Source: Arthrobotrys musiformis
Taxonomy: Eukaryota; Ascomycota; Orbiliomycetes; Orbiliales; Orbiliaceae
Direction: 5' to 3'
Length of the DNA: 64,000 bases
Assembly (NCBI GenBank): GCA_036971715.1
Contig: JAVHJL010000009.1
Location: forward strand, 1,178,001 to 1,242,000
Below are positions 12,563-25,011 of this stretch, in pieces. The first letter of the stretch is position 1. Every line of letters starts with the position of its first letter. The notes below the pieces were generated by a model that was not told the origin of the DNA, searched no databases, and saw nothing but the letters and a program-made list of their open reading frames with translations. The position numbers and the translations under genes are program-made.

Positions 12563-12595
12563 AAAAAAAAAAAAAAAAAAAAAAAGAGAGAGAGA
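12563..12595. repeat. oligo-A (23) plus (GA)n
   Basis: A run of 23 A followed by five GA units within the gene-free stretch. A simple-sequence tract that gives misleading short reading frames. Confidence 0.9.
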
Positions 12596-12862
12596 ATCGC
12601 ACACAGGAAACAACAATTCATTCAGTTACTTTTTCTCGAAGTGGAGCTTTTTCACATACTTGCAACCGACCTCAAGTTTTTTTTTTTTTTCCCTCTTGTG
12701 CTTTTTGTTTTTCCGGGGGATGGCTTGCGCTTGCCAATGCGAATAGGCTAACTACCGGAGCATATCGGTGTTTTGATAGGCTTCAATGGATTGAGGAAAT
12801 CCATATTTCTCGCTCTCACTCTCGTTTTTACATACTCTGGCGTTTTTGGGGGGCTTGCGAAT

Positions 12863-12887
12863 GTGGTGGTGGTGGTGGTGGTGGTGG
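12863..12887. repeat. (GTG)n microsatellite
   Basis: Eight GTG units in the gene-free stretch; flanked by G-rich sequence. Confidence 0.9.
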
Positions 12888-13543
12888 CATCAGATTTCCG
12901 AGCTTAAAAAGCTAAAAATTGCCTTATGATACATCGGGGAGGTGTACCTTCACACACATGCTACACAACAAACCCACCAAACACCTACGATAATTTTGGG
13001 GTTAATTCGATCCACCATGCCGGGAATCGTGCCTAGTATATCATTAGTTTCGGGGTTCCTTTTAGCTTAATGGTACCACTTCACTTGAGCCACACTCAGC
13101 CGGTACTTGTACCAAGTATTCATTAGCAAGTGTACTTTTGGTGTGTGGGTTCCCTTTCGGAGCAGAAGAAAAATTGAAGAAGTGGGTCTGGATGGTTACC
13201 CATAGGACACAGGTGGTTTTTTCGAACGTTCTGGCCACACGATAGACTATACCCAGAGGGCGGCGTTCCGGCGCCAGGAGGTACATGTAGCGTATGTAGG
13301 ACGTCCTTTTTGTCTTTTAAAACATACGTATGGGCCGACAGGGCAGAGGACGAATGATAGGAACTAGTTTAAACTTGGTTTTTTATTATGTTTTTTATTA
13401 TTTCATTTTTTTGGTTACGTTTCATAAACTGCAATATAGACCGAGGAGATAGATGGACATGTATCTGGTTGGGGCGTCTGGATAAAATGGTTTTGTACAT
13501 GTACAGATGCCTAACGGCTTTTTCTTCTTCTTGAGGTGGTGGT

Positions 13544-13565
13544 TATACCTAGGTACCTAGGTATA
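13544..13565. repeat. perfect 22-bp palindrome
   Basis: The 22 bases centred on GGTACC read the same on both strands. Half-site TATACCTAGGT. It could bind a dimeric regulator or extrude as a short cruciform. No gene lies nearby. Confidence 0.85.
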
Positions 13566-16500
13566 GCTTGAGCTCGGAGCTTAGAGCCTTTTCTTCAGAT
13601 TTTCGGAATTCCCTTTTTTTTTTCTATTTTAATAAAAGCCATTTTCATCATCGTGCCTGTTTTCTTTATGCAAGTGCTGTGATGACAGACAGCTAGCCAG
13701 CTAGCAGCAGCTTAGCTAGCGGACAGCCTTGTTTTCTTTGAAGGCGGTGTCCACAACTGTATGTGAGGTTGACTGAACATCACATATCCTGGCTTTGCTT
13801 CGAGGATGGGTTGCGAATGAGACCTTTGAGGTCCCCTTTTTTTTGGAATTGATAACAAATTACGTGGTATTTTATCGAAAGTCACTTGATTATGCTGGTT
13901 ATGCAGATGTGATGAATATTTTGTTTCTGGTCATGTCCTTTTTCGGGGGGTCCTTGGCTTTGGGCGTTTATGATTTTACTGGTTATGTTTCTCTTTCGTT
14001 TGCAGTATGCCGGAAATCTTGGGGGGTATTTTCCATAACGGATGTGTTTTTTTTCTTTTAGGAAAAATCCCCATCCCGAGAAAGGTGGTTTCTGGCCGTC
14101 TACGGACAATCTGGCTTATCGTGAGGCTTGATTTGGTCCCCGATTTAACATTTCTTTGAGGTTTGTATACCCTTTTCGATCGAAGGGTCCAAGGCTGTCT
14201 CTTATTTTGGGTGATGTGGAGGTCCAGTTTAACGAGGTTGCTAGGCTCGAAAAGGCAGTTATCAATTTTTACCACGCAAGCCTGTCTTTGATCGTTCATG
14301 CCAACGATTTTTGATCCATGGAGTACACGTTTAATGTCTGAGACTGGTGCTAATTTCCAAGTATCGACGGAGGGTGAAAGCGGTCGCTCATGGAGGATGG
14401 GAGATTTCGTGATCACGGTACATAACGGGATCACTTCAATCGCGGGCCATTTTCCTTTTTTTTTCTTTCTTTTTTCTTTTCTTTTCTTTTCCTTTCCTTC
14501 TGATCACCTTGAAGGGTAAAGGGTAAATTACCATGCAAACGCCTTTTTTACGTTTTATGTTTACGCTTTAGGTCTTGGGTATTCTTTCCCTTTCTTTTTT
14601 TTTCTGTCGGTTTTACTCTCTTACTCTATCTCTGTGTTTCGCACAGACGGAACGGATAGAGATTGCCATTCTCACGTCAGCGTGAGCGGTGTCGACAACG
14701 GGATAACCGCCCTCCTCCCTGGTAAACGAGCGAAGGGGGCCCGGGGTGTGAGAGAGGTTCAAGGAATGGGCGGATGTTACAGATGTTCAACTGCTGCATC
14801 CTTTTCATTTTTTTATTTTCTTATATGAATGAAAAAAAAAAGGTTTCCCCTGCAATGTCGATTATATTCCTATATAAGAATACGGAATAGACGAAAGTGA
14901 TCGAAGCTCTACCGTCGTCATAAGTTACTGTACTTACTTACATTCATCCGCCTCGGGATATGATGCAAGGACGCATGCTGCAGCATCTTGTGCTTTTTTT
15001 TTCTTCTCTCTCTCATTTCGGCCAATTAGAATAGCCGGAGTCGGCGGAGGTGGTGGGAAGAGGTCACAAGTCTACATGCGCAGAAGCTCGCTATTTTCAT
15101 GGCGTCTACCTCACAAATGTCTCTTCGCTAGCCCGAGGAAAAGCACGGATCTGTTTTATTGGACGATTTCAACAGCTTTTGGCCTGATCCCGCTTCGGTT
15201 CAAGCCAAGCTTGGTGTCTAAAACCTGTGAGAGTTTTACTTGGACGGGAAATACTCTTGTGTGTGTGGATCTGTTGTGGTGGGTTTGGTGTGTGTGGGTC
15301 CCCTTCACATGGAGTTGGTGGTTGTAACCCAACAGACGAGATCTGAAGTTAGATTGGGATCTCTACCGCAGTACCCGAAAGCCTGGGTCAGATAGGCGAG
15401 GCGAGAGAAGGGGCTTGTACTCCCCCAACCTATCGCACACACCCGCCGTTCGTGTTAGGGTAATCCCTATGCTGGAGTCGGGTTTGATAGTACAGACCGA
15501 GGAGGGGAAAAAAAAAAAAAAGTTATTGGGTCGGTCTAACATGTCAAGGTCTCTTTTTGATTTCTTGGTTACGTGCATGTCGTCACACACCAGGGAAGGA
15601 GTTGGAAAGGCTTCGAATGGAGTTCTATTCACCGGGATCTTCCTTTCACCGTCATGTCGCTTTCCCTCCCCCTTGGCCTGGCCGGATCACGGGCTGGACT
15701 CTTTGGGGTCGAGGGCCCAGGCCCGGCAGGGTCAACAGGACGGCCTAGAGCGCGCCACGGAACGCAACACTCTTTTGGAGGTGAGCCTGGTCGTGAAGCC
15801 GGATCTTGTAACCTAGGTAAGGCAAAATAGGCAAGCCATCTTGTTTTCTTTTTGAAGTATTTCCGATCCTAATCACATAATCACGAAGCAGTTCAACTGA
15901 TAGTGACAGGCGCGGCGGATTTCGGGGCTTGAGGTCCGTCTTTCTTTTTCGTCAACTGACAACTTGGTGTTTTTGGGGGTGGACTCGTGGCTCGGTTCTT
16001 GGCTATTTCTCTCTGGGTCTTTAGGCTCTTAATGGATAAGCTTGAGAGGTTTCGTAGATGCATGTTTCTGACAGATAGACGCTGGGCTCTTATCTGCACT
16101 GTGCCGTTCCGCCCCCCGTCATTTTTTTAAATTCTTTTTTACTGTTTTTCATTGTTTTTTTCGGGGACTCCTTGGGCTAATTAATAACGAGAAGGGAAGT
16201 GTCGGAGACAAAATGGCTGGCTATCCTCCGTTAGAGACAAAATATGATAGGATCAAGTTAGGTCTATCTCTTAAGACAGGAAATATATGGCGATGTGTGG
16301 GTGTGTCGTCGCGGTGCGGGTGTATCATCTGGTACTTTGTATCAGAATAGGTAGTTGCTTCTCGCGGTTCGCTATGCCGCGTTGATCACGGGTATGTATG
16401 TGCTAAGTACGCCCATGTATCTACCTACATACATACATGTACATACAGGCATACATACGCACGTTCATTTGCGTTCGGTCTCCATAACTCTACTCTTTTC

Positions 16501-19104
16501 CCGCTCGTTGATTCAATCAGGAAGTGGGAAAAAAGACGCGGATTGTTTCATATGGAGAGTTTGCTTGGTCCCTGGCAAAGGGAGGGAAAAAAGAGGCTCC
16601 ACAAAAATCGCTGACTTGTGCCTGAATAACCTCAAAACTTCCAGTTTTGAAAGGCATGTTTTTTTTCCCTTGCGCGCACCCCACTCTTTTGCCCGCTTAA
16701 GTTGGGAATTCGATCTTTCGGATTAGTTAAGCTTCTTTTGTCTTTAGACACGTTTTTATTACCATTTTTTTCTTCTTCTCCTTTCCTTCTATTTGAGATT
16801 TTGGGAGGTTCTGATTCGATGCGGACGATACATCCGAATCGCTAGGGTGGTTTTTTCTTCTCCCAAGACTGGTGTCGTTTTTCTTTTATTAATATGGGCT
16901 GGTGGCTTTTTTCCAAACCCTCTTTTCCAGTGACTTCATATGCAGATCAGAGCTATAGTAGCCCCGAGCTATAGATCCTGCGAATCGGGATTTTATATAG
17001 GAACAGCAAAATCCCCCCCTTCCCATAAAAAGCCAGACCCAGACCCATCCAGGCTAAGCATCAAGATAGTTAGAGCTGACATGTCATATGCGCATACATG
17101 TCCATTCCATAGGAAAGCGTGTGAGTAGAGATCGAAACTAGTATTCCCGAGATGCTTGCTGCTTGCTGCATCCTCTATCACACATAGCAAGTACTGGGCA
17201 GTTAGGACGTGCGATAGCTCGCTTGAAGAGGAATAACCCGATTTATAGGTTCCTGTACCATACACGTACTTATCTATGCGTATATGTACCTCGTCCAGGT
17301 AATATTCAAAGACCCCCTGCAACTTGAGTGCCGTCGATTCAGGGTGTCTGTGATTGGTTCAATTATTGAATGTCTCAGATCCCAAGATCTCAGATCTATA
17401 TCAAGATGCTTTTGCTTGCCAGGGGGTCCGATAGCACGCTCGATTTATTGTCTTCTGAGTAGCTAGTTAGGTCGCATCGATGGTTAATTCGGTTAGCGAT
17501 CATGCAATGTGCGCGAAGGGGTGCTTGGATGATGTGAACAGATAGATCACCTTAACCAGTAGCTAGTAGTACGTAGTTAGCAGTAGAGACTGTGATGGGA
17601 TGAGATTTTTTAGGTGAGTGTTTCGTGCATTGACGAACTTGCAGCTTTTGCTTTTTTGGCGGTGGTTTCTTTCTTTTTTTTTATTTCCCTCGCTGCCTTA
17701 CACGTTTTAGCTCCCTCGCTCTTCTTTTGACATCCCAACAACGCACTTGGTTTTTTCTCCTCTCCCAACTTTTGACCAAACTCTTTTTTTTCCCTGCTTT
17801 AAGAGTTTCGAATATATTTTACTCTTTAATTCCTATCGGTTTTGTGGGGGGTTATTGGACGGATCGTGAGCGGGAGCGGAAAGACTTGGGAAGGGAAAAA
17901 ACTATTTTCAAGCCACTGATGTAAGTCTGCATCCCGGATCTCCGAATGGTTTTGTCATAAACGGGGTCCCCGGTATATGGGGAGGGGAGGGAAAGGTCCA
18001 CCACGGACGGTACATAGTTTAGTTTCAGGGTGTGAGTGTGTCATCTCGACGAATGGGGGTTAGGCGTAGGTGCGTGTGAGCTATCCCGCCGGTTCCATAG
18101 CCAATACCCATTCGAGTCGGGATGAATTAGACTTGCATTTAGTGTTATACCTGCTAGCTCTATCAAGCTTTTTCCCCCGGCGCCAGATCTGAGTTTTGAT
18201 CAAATGCATGAAGCACTGTCTCCGTCTTAGCTTTCGGAGTCGGAGCTATGCCCGTCCCGATTGCGACTTAATTGAGTGAATGAATTGGTCCTATCTTTCT
18301 GGGAAGTTTTCAGGTTCGATTCGAATTTGATCTCCTAGGCTGGGTTTTGTTGGAGATCGATTGAGTGAGGGCAATCGCTATCATTTTCGATCTGGCTTTC
18401 CCTAGTCGCTTTTTCTTTCGAGATGTACCTGATGGTCGAAGCCTATTCGGGACTTCATGTCGGTCCTATAACCCTTGTCCATTTCGATATTCTGATATTG
18501 TGCTTTTTTTTTTTTTGTCTTTGTCATCCCTTCCCACATGCCAGGGCGCAAGGCAGGAATGCGGAATGCGAGGTAACCCCAACTAAGGTCCTATTGCATT
18601 TTTTTATCTCCTGCTGCTTCCTCGAATCCGTTTTTTCTTTCCGGGCCCATCGATCGATGGATTGCGTGTATGATGCACTGCGAAGATCTGCGATTGGATA
18701 CAAATTGCATCTTGATCTTGAGTATTTGGCATCATCGGATTCTAGCCTTTATCAGGCACGATGGACCGCCGGATTGGGACTGCGGAGCTCCACCGTAGGG
18801 ATATATCGCCATACATCTATTGCATAACGCTGCATTATCAAAAACTCCCTTCTTTCCGATTTCGGGTTCTGGCTACCCCCCTCTTTCTCTTCGTCGTATA
18901 CTTTGAGCCGCAGTTTTTTATGCATATGCACATATTTCTCTTTCCCCGGATACTGAAAATACCGGAAACCCCCCCCCGCAAATTCGATCATATGATTGAA
19001 AATTTTCCGGGTTTTTCTATCATTTGGGACTCCTTTCTTAGTTTGTGCGAACGATTGGGAGGTTTTGGTTTCTAATGAATATGTGTGATAATGGTAGTGA
19101 TTAG

Positions 19105-20953
19105 ATGTCCGCCAACCCTCGTCTAGCCTCCATTCTGAGGCTGAGCTCCCGTAATCATGGGACTCAGATTATCTGTCGTCGGTGTATTTACAAAAATACT
19201 CGGGTGTTCTCTACTAGTCGGGTAATACGACAAGAGAATAGTGAGGGCGGTGGTTCTGCTTTGGAAAGCGCCACCGCTACTGCTACTGCTGAGACAGCAA
19301 ATGTCCTTCCTAAAACAGTGCGAGAGCTTATTCTTACCAAAGATGATATTAAAGATCAAGCTGCGGTTAAGGGCTGGATACAAACCATTCGGAAGCAGAA
19401 GGGTGTGTGTTTTGCTACTGTGACAGATGGGTCGACGGCGCAGACTGTGCAGGTCGTGATGACCCCGGAGCAGGGGAGTCCGTAAGTAAATCTTACTTTT
19501 GTATTCTGCTTCTAACTAGGGGCTATGGAATATATGGCTAACCACTTGTTTTGAGAATCGAATAGCTTGACAATTGGTGCTGCTGCGAAGATTGTTGGAT
19601 CATGGCAGGAATCGCCGTCGAAGAAGGTTCAACAGCGAGAACTTGTCGCCGCAGATGTGAAGCTACTGGCTGAATCTGACCCCGGGGTAAGGGACCACTT
19701 TTACAAATGAACATCACCATCACCATGTATATCCTCCAAAATGCTTACAAGGTAAAAACTATCTATTCCAGACCTACCCCCTCCAAAAGAAATCCCATAC
19801 TTTCGAATACCTCCGCACGATGCCCCACCTCCGCCTACGCTCCTCAACCTCCCGCTCGATCCTCCAAGTCCGCTCAACAGCCCTCTCCCAAATCTCGACC
19901 TATTTTTCCACAAACTCCTTCACCCAAGTCCAACCCCCAATCCTAACATCCTCAGACTGCGAAGGCGCGGGAGAAGTCTTCGCCGTCACATCCAGCGATC
20001 GAAAACCATTCTTCACCGATCCGGTATACCTCACCGTATCCTCGCAACTACACCTCGAAGCCATGGCCCTCGCCATGTCGAAAGTTTGGTGCATGTCTCC
20101 CACCTTCCGAGCGGAGAAGAGCGATACCGCTAGACATTTAAACGAGTTTTACATGTTAGAAGCGGAGATGGCGTTTGTAGAAAATGGAATCGATGAGGTT
20201 ATGGAGACGGTTGAAGGGGTGATTAAGTCCATCGTCCGTGGTTTGGTGGATAACGAAGTTCTAAAGAAAGATTTATTAACAAGAAGAACCGACGATGTCG
20301 GACTTCTCGAACCCGAGGCATTGGAGAAACGTTGGGATGGTATTTTAAATATGCCTTGGAGAAAGCTTACGTACACCGAAGCCATCGAAACGTTAAAAAC
20401 GGCAGTAAATCAGGGGGAGGAGTATAAAGCAAACTACCGGACGACAAATCCCAAGGGCAAAGCACCCGATGTTCCGATAGATGAAGGTGCCGAGTTCAAG
20501 TTCCCCGTGGAATGGGGTATGAATTTACAAAGCGAGCATGAAAAGCACCTTGCTTACATCGTCGGACATGGTGCTCCTGTATTCATCACGGATTATCCGA
20601 AGCATTTGAAACCGTTTTACATGCTCCCTAATGAAAACCACAATGGAAAAGAAGAGGAGGGAAGGGAAACAGTCGCATGTTTCGATCTGTTATTACCGCA
20701 CGTTGGCGAGATCGTGGGAGGATCCATGAGGGAGCATAGATACGAAATGCTAGAAGGGGAGATGAAGAGACGGGGGATGAGCCAAGAGAGTATCAATCAA
20801 TTGGGATGGTATTTGGAGTTGAGGAAATGGGGCTGCGCGCCGTTGGGAGGGTTTGGAATCGGGTTTGATAGGTTATTGGCTTATTTGGCCGGTGTGGAGA
20901 ATATTAGAGAGACAGTCGCGTTCCCGAGATGGTTCGATAGGTGTCTGTGTTAA
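19105..20953 (+). CDS. SLM5: Asparaginyl-tRNA synthetase, mitochondrial (Slm5 type)
   Basis: Charges mitochondrial tRNA-Asn with asparagine. Exons are 19105-19481, 19566-19686 and 19772-20953, 559 residues. The first 60 residues are rich in Arg, Ser and hydroxylated residues with few acids (LASILRLSSRNHGTQIICRR), as in a mitochondrial presequence. An OB-fold anticodon-binding domain follows (AAVKGWIQTIRKQKGVCFAT). The class II catalytic core has motif 1 around STNSFTQVQPPILTSSDCEG, motif 2 FRAEKSDTARHLNEFYMLE and motif 3 GFGIGFDRLLAYLAGVENIR. The C-terminal FPRW is usual for this group. The residues of motif 2 match AsnRS rather than AspRS. It is preceded by 8 kb without genes. Confidence 0.93.
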
Positions 20954-23451
20954 CTTTAGGGAGAGGTATGGGGTATGTAATGCGCATGATATGCACTAAG
21001 CGATGTGGAGATAGTACGTGGCTAGTGTGGAGGATTGTATATATTCTATTATTGGTAGACTTGGGACTGAAGATCTCGAGGGGCTTCTGCGATTGGGACA
21101 TATAGTATGTACATACATAGGTTCGATATAATGGCCGGGTTAGATAGATGGGGAAGACTCTACTTCGGGATTTGTACATAAATATCTTTATCTCCCTCGC
21201 TCCAATATCTGATATCCCTGACGTATGCTGCACCACCGAAGTAGTATACTCTGTATTTGAATTCATCAAAACTAGCGGGGAAGTGGGGTATATAGGAAAG
21301 ACAAAGACTTAGTGTGGAGGTTAAAATTCACCAGTCCCCGAATAGCCCTCTTTGGTGTGCTTTGCAAATTTGATATAGCATACGTATACGCGTATACTAG
21401 TACCCACGAAACTTAGGAGAGAGAACGACTGGATAATACATGTACTTGGGTCGGGATGCAGACAAAAATCCGAAAGGCTTCAGGGCTCGGAGGAATATCT
21501 CAATAAAGCAAATAGAAATCGTAGAAACAGCCGCTAACACAAGGATAACTAGGCACCGTCTGCCACTACGCGCCGTAGAGACAACTAATATCCAAAGCCG
21601 ATGGCCATAGGATTCCCATGGTCGGTTAACTAATTCGCAAGACCAGTGGATCTTCGGCCAGGTCCCGAGGTATATGTTTTATAAAGTTTCGTCAAAGTCG
21701 CTTGTTCCCGCCTAGGGCCTGCCCTGGCTGGCAAGGTGGGCATTCCAAATGGGGAAAATATGAATTCGAAGAATTAAGATTAATATCGTACGCTAGCTAT
21801 AACCGGCTTACATATATGTATAGCTTAGCTATGTCTTAACTAGGAATCTATGAGTATATGTGCTAATGGCTATCACTATTAATCCGTTATGAACTTCCAA
21901 AGCTTAAGTTGGTGGGGATTATATTAGAGCTCGAGCTTTGGTCGTGAACAGACCGCCTCTAGGTTAGATCCTGTATAAAGTATCGTATGGTGGGAAATTT
22001 AATTAATTATGATAGAGTAAAATCATCCGTGACAAAGAGGAGGGGGCTCATGAAGCCTCGGGCTCGCCCAGCAAACTGCAGGCAGCTGCGCAAGGAAAAT
22101 TTTGAAATGCAATGCAATGGAATTAATTGCGAATCGCTGAGATTGGTTGACCAGTCTCGAGATCTCGTACCTAGGCTGATAGATCTAGATATCGCAAAAA
22201 TATATATGTAGCGGTCCAGTATCAATCAAATCGCTCATCGTCACTGCGGTCCCAATTGGGCCCCAACCCAGCCCGGCCGGTCTCGTAATACAATATATAA
22301 TGCACACCACCAGCCTTCGAGCTCAAGGTCGAAATCTAGCATCTTTCACACAAGTCCAATCCCGTCTGCCAGACCGAGACTAGTCTGCTGGTTGCCTAAG
22401 CGAACAACACATATTTTACAACATCTCGGTCAAGGCGGCCTTCCGCTTGTGGAACCGTCCCTGGCCCCGGTCTTATTCTCACAGGACCTCTCTGGGGTAG
22501 CATTTACGTACTAAATAACAAGGTGGTTCCTTGGATACTTCTTCTTCTCCCGGTCTTATACGTACATATTTCAATGGTCCCCACTGGAAAGTGAACCGGC
22601 TTACAGATGCTATAATGCATCTGCATCTACGGCTAGGTACAACTATGATACAATCGCTCAAACATCTCGCATCAGTGTGCATCTAGAATGGGTCTATAAG
22701 CATGAATTTCTTCTAGTTTTGTTTTTTCTTTTTTTCCCTTTATTTTCCCTCGTGGCTTGTATAGGCGTATACAGTACGTGATACTGGGGGCGCCGGCGAG
22801 TCAACCGCAGGCTAGAATATTGCAACCATCATATCGATACTGGGTGTTTCACAGCCTCTTTTCTGCATCTTGCTTGCTCCCGCGATAACCTTTTGCACTA
22901 GCTTTTCTAGGCGAATGTTTCTCCTGGGAGCTAGGGATACCATGCAGGACTGTACCTAGGCTAGATCTGTAGAAATAACCCGATTGCTCTTTGTAGTCAA
23001 TGCCCGCGACTTTTGTCAGCCTGTTCGATATCGTAATGCGGGGTAAACTATGGACGAGAGAGCCGAGCCGGTAGCGCCCATCCATTCAAGTAATGTCGTT
23101 CAGATAACTTTGGTGCACGTGGTTGAGAGCGCGAACTTTTCTCCTTTACCTACTTGATTGTGATTGGGTCAAACTAACATTGGCACAATCAATGCATCGT
23201 AGAAGCCTCCAATGGATGAAGTGCGAGGGGGAAAGGAAAAAAATTCACTCCACATTTTGCCATCCTGTAGAAGGGCCACCCTAAATCCGGGAGGTGCGAG
23301 AGAGTAAATACGGATTAAACAAGTTGGACAGGGACGTATATAAGTATGTAGTAAGTTTCCTGGAGGTCACTGGTCCTCTGCACACCGCCCACAATCAAGC
23401 AAAATATCCACCTGGTCTATAGATTTCTCCACAAAAATTTCAATCTCTACA
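20954..23451. other. intergenic spacer
   Basis: 2.5 kb between AsnRS and the secreted protein gene, AT-rich with many GTATA/GTACATAC strings. No coding gene is seen. The right end carries the promoter of the secreted protein gene. Confidence 0.5.
23337..23344 (+). promoter_or_regulatory. TATA box of the secreted protein gene
   Basis: TATATAAG lies 115 bp before the start codon and is followed by a CA-rich leader (23380-23450) ending in CTACA before ATG. Its fit to the strong codon bias of the gene suggests high, regulated expression. Confidence 0.6.
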
Positions 23452-24441
23452 ATGCAGTCGTTAATCCGCCTCCTCCCACTCCTGGCAGCTGCGAACGCTC
23501 TCGTTCCAGCCCCAAGGCTAAGCACTGCTGGTGACGACACCCGTGGTTTGACCGCTCAAATCCACATCTACAACCAATGGACAAAGCAATTGACTGGCAC
23601 TGGTACCGATAACCAGCAGATGAGCGTCAGCCCACCAGCTTCCTTCCAGGTTGCCACAAATGCTCCCCCTCAGAAGTACTCTATCGAGACCAACGGCAAG
23701 GCCACCGGCCAGAGCAGCTTCAAGCTCAACTTGAAGCCACAGAGTGGCTCCCAGAGCACCGTCAACGTTGAACTTGGATTGTCTCCATGGAAGGCTGGAT
23801 TCACTTTGGACTCCAAGAACCCAGCTAGCCAAGTTGGTGTTTTGTTAGCTCCTAAGGAGAGCTCTTCTGGTCGTGATCTTGACTTGCTGTTCTTCAGCGG
23901 CTCCGGCTCTTTCACTTCACTTGTGCAAGGCCAGATCGACCAAAAGCTCCCAGAGATGCTCGCCAAGTTGAAGGGCAAGCAGATCACCGTCCCCGACAAG
24001 GATGTCACTTTGGTTGTCAACGACATCAAGGTAGCCGTCAAGGTTAGCTATGTTAGCCTCGTCAGCAACCCTAAGGGTGGCTACTTCCTCGACGCCGTTG
24101 CCAACGCCGATGTCGAGGCCCAGCTTACCATGAACTCCAAGACCAGAGGAAACAACCTTAAGGGAAGCATCAAGCTCAAGAACGTCTCCGCCTGGATCAA
24201 CGGTGATGCCAAGCTCGGTGTCTCCATCGAGTTCTTCGCTAAGGATCTCCAGGTTTCCATCGGTTCTGCCGATGTCACTGGTGCTATCGTCGACGTCATC
24301 GGAGACATCTACCCAAGCATCATTGCCAACTTGAAGACCCCACATTTGTTCGCCGCTGTCGCCAATACCTCTGATAGACAGGCTAACGTCGACGCCCTCA
24401 ACAAGCTCATCAAGGACATCCAGAACGGTGCCTTTGCTTAA
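23452..24441 (+). CDS. secreted protein of unknown function, highly codon-biased
   Basis: Intronless, 329 residues; I do not recognise the family. Residues 1-16 form a signal peptide (MQSLIRLLPLLAAANA, cleavage before LVPAP). The mature part has no cysteine at all and is rich in Val, Lys, Ser and Asn. It alternates as predicted beta strands (DKDVTLVVNDIKVAVKVSYV, GNNLKGSIKLKNVSAWI) and ends in a helical tail (ANVDALNKLIKDIQNGAF). Long amphipathic strands around a central helix would suit a lipid-binding TULIP-like fold, but this is a guess. Codon choice is strikingly restricted (almost only AAG for Lys, AAC for Asn, GCC/GCT for Ala), unlike its neighbours, which points to very high expression. 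There are no transmembrane segments or GPI signal. Confidence 0.88.
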   Translation: MQSLIRLLPLLAAANALVPAPRLSTAGDDTRGLTAQIHIYNQWTKQLTGTGTDNQQMSVSPPASFQVATNAPPQKYSIETNGKATGQSSFKLNLKPQSGSQSTVNVELGLSPWKAGFTLDSKNPASQVGVLLAPKESSSGRDLDLLFFSGSGSFTSLVQGQIDQKLPEMLAKLKGKQITVPDKDVTLVVNDIKVAVKVSYVSLVSNPKGGYFLDAVANADVEAQLTMNSKTRGNNLKGSIKLKNVSAWINGDAKLGVSIEFFAKDLQVSIGSADVTGAIVDVIGDIYPSIIANLKTPHLFAAVANTSDRQANVDALNKLIKDIQNGAFA

Positions 24442-24683
24442 GTTTGGGAAGCGTATGTTCTCTGAAGCCCCAGCGCCGGTCCCCGGCCTAGGTACTAGGC
24501 AAACAAACTTTGCCTGCGGAAAGAGAGACTTTGAGGAGGTGTAGTGAATATTGAATGTGTATATATACCCAGAGATACCAGAATGTATATAGTTGTAACG
24601 TTAGTTGTAAGAAATACGAGTTTATACCCTTTGCCTTGCAACCCAAGGAAACAAAAAACACTTATATTCTACCAGATCATGTA

Positions 24684-24707
24684 CCTGGCCTCGAGCTCGA
24701 GACCAGG
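24684..24707. repeat. imperfect palindrome
   Basis: CCTGGCCTCGAG is followed directly by CTCGAGACCAGG, complementary with one mismatch. It lies about 240 bp behind the secreted protein gene. Confidence 0.8.
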
Positions 24708-24994
24708 CGCAATCGCGCACAAATCGCCGTTGATTATCATGTCGTCGCATCGTAGCTACCCAAGTTTTTCTAAATCTCTGCGTGAAATTTCGACATAGCA
24801 CTTAGTCTCGTTCCTAGATAGCACCCCTAGATATAGATTAGCTAGCTTGGTCAGGCCAACCAATTGGGGCGATACCAACCCCCAACATGCAACACAAAGG
24901 TACCTGCTGTGTTGACGGCTGCGACGTTGACATTCACTGAAAAGCAACAGCCTCCCTAAAGTTGGAATGTTACACAAATTCTTTGATGACATTT

Positions 24995-25011
24995 GATCGT
25001 GACTCACGATC
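24995..25011. promoter_or_regulatory. dyad GATCGTGA-C-TCACGATC with a bZIP-like core
   Basis: Perfect 8-bp arms around one base. The centre contains TGACTCA, the classical Gcn4/AP-1 site. It lies 216 bp before the start of the first F-box gene, a plausible operator position. Regulatory role is inferred. Confidence 0.45.

Larger units (their letters stand above)
10819..19104. other. 8.3 kb stretch without a supportable gene
   Basis: Large gap between the PARG-like gene and AsnRS. Base composition is mixed, with many oligo-T tracts on the plus strand (11111-11130, 12679-12690, 18504-18517), a 23-base oligo-A plus GA run at 12563-12595, a GTG repeat at 12863-12887 and a perfect 22-bp palindrome at 13544-13565. 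Open frames are all under 155 codons, low in complexity and without splice partners or recognisable domains. I searched by eye for tRNA A and B boxes and for transposase or reverse transcriptase motifs and found none. It could hold long leaders of the flanking genes, a long non-coding RNA, or an old decayed insertion. Confidence 0.5.

Noticed and set aside
13070..13100. TTAGCTTAATGGTA string resembling a tRNA A box
   Set aside because: No B box (GGTTCGANTCC) at the right distance and no acceptor or anticodon stem can be folded.
15363..15830. Overlapping frames of 85-133 codons in the 8 kb gap
   Set aside because: No recognised domain, uneven composition, poly-A run inside, and different frames equally open.
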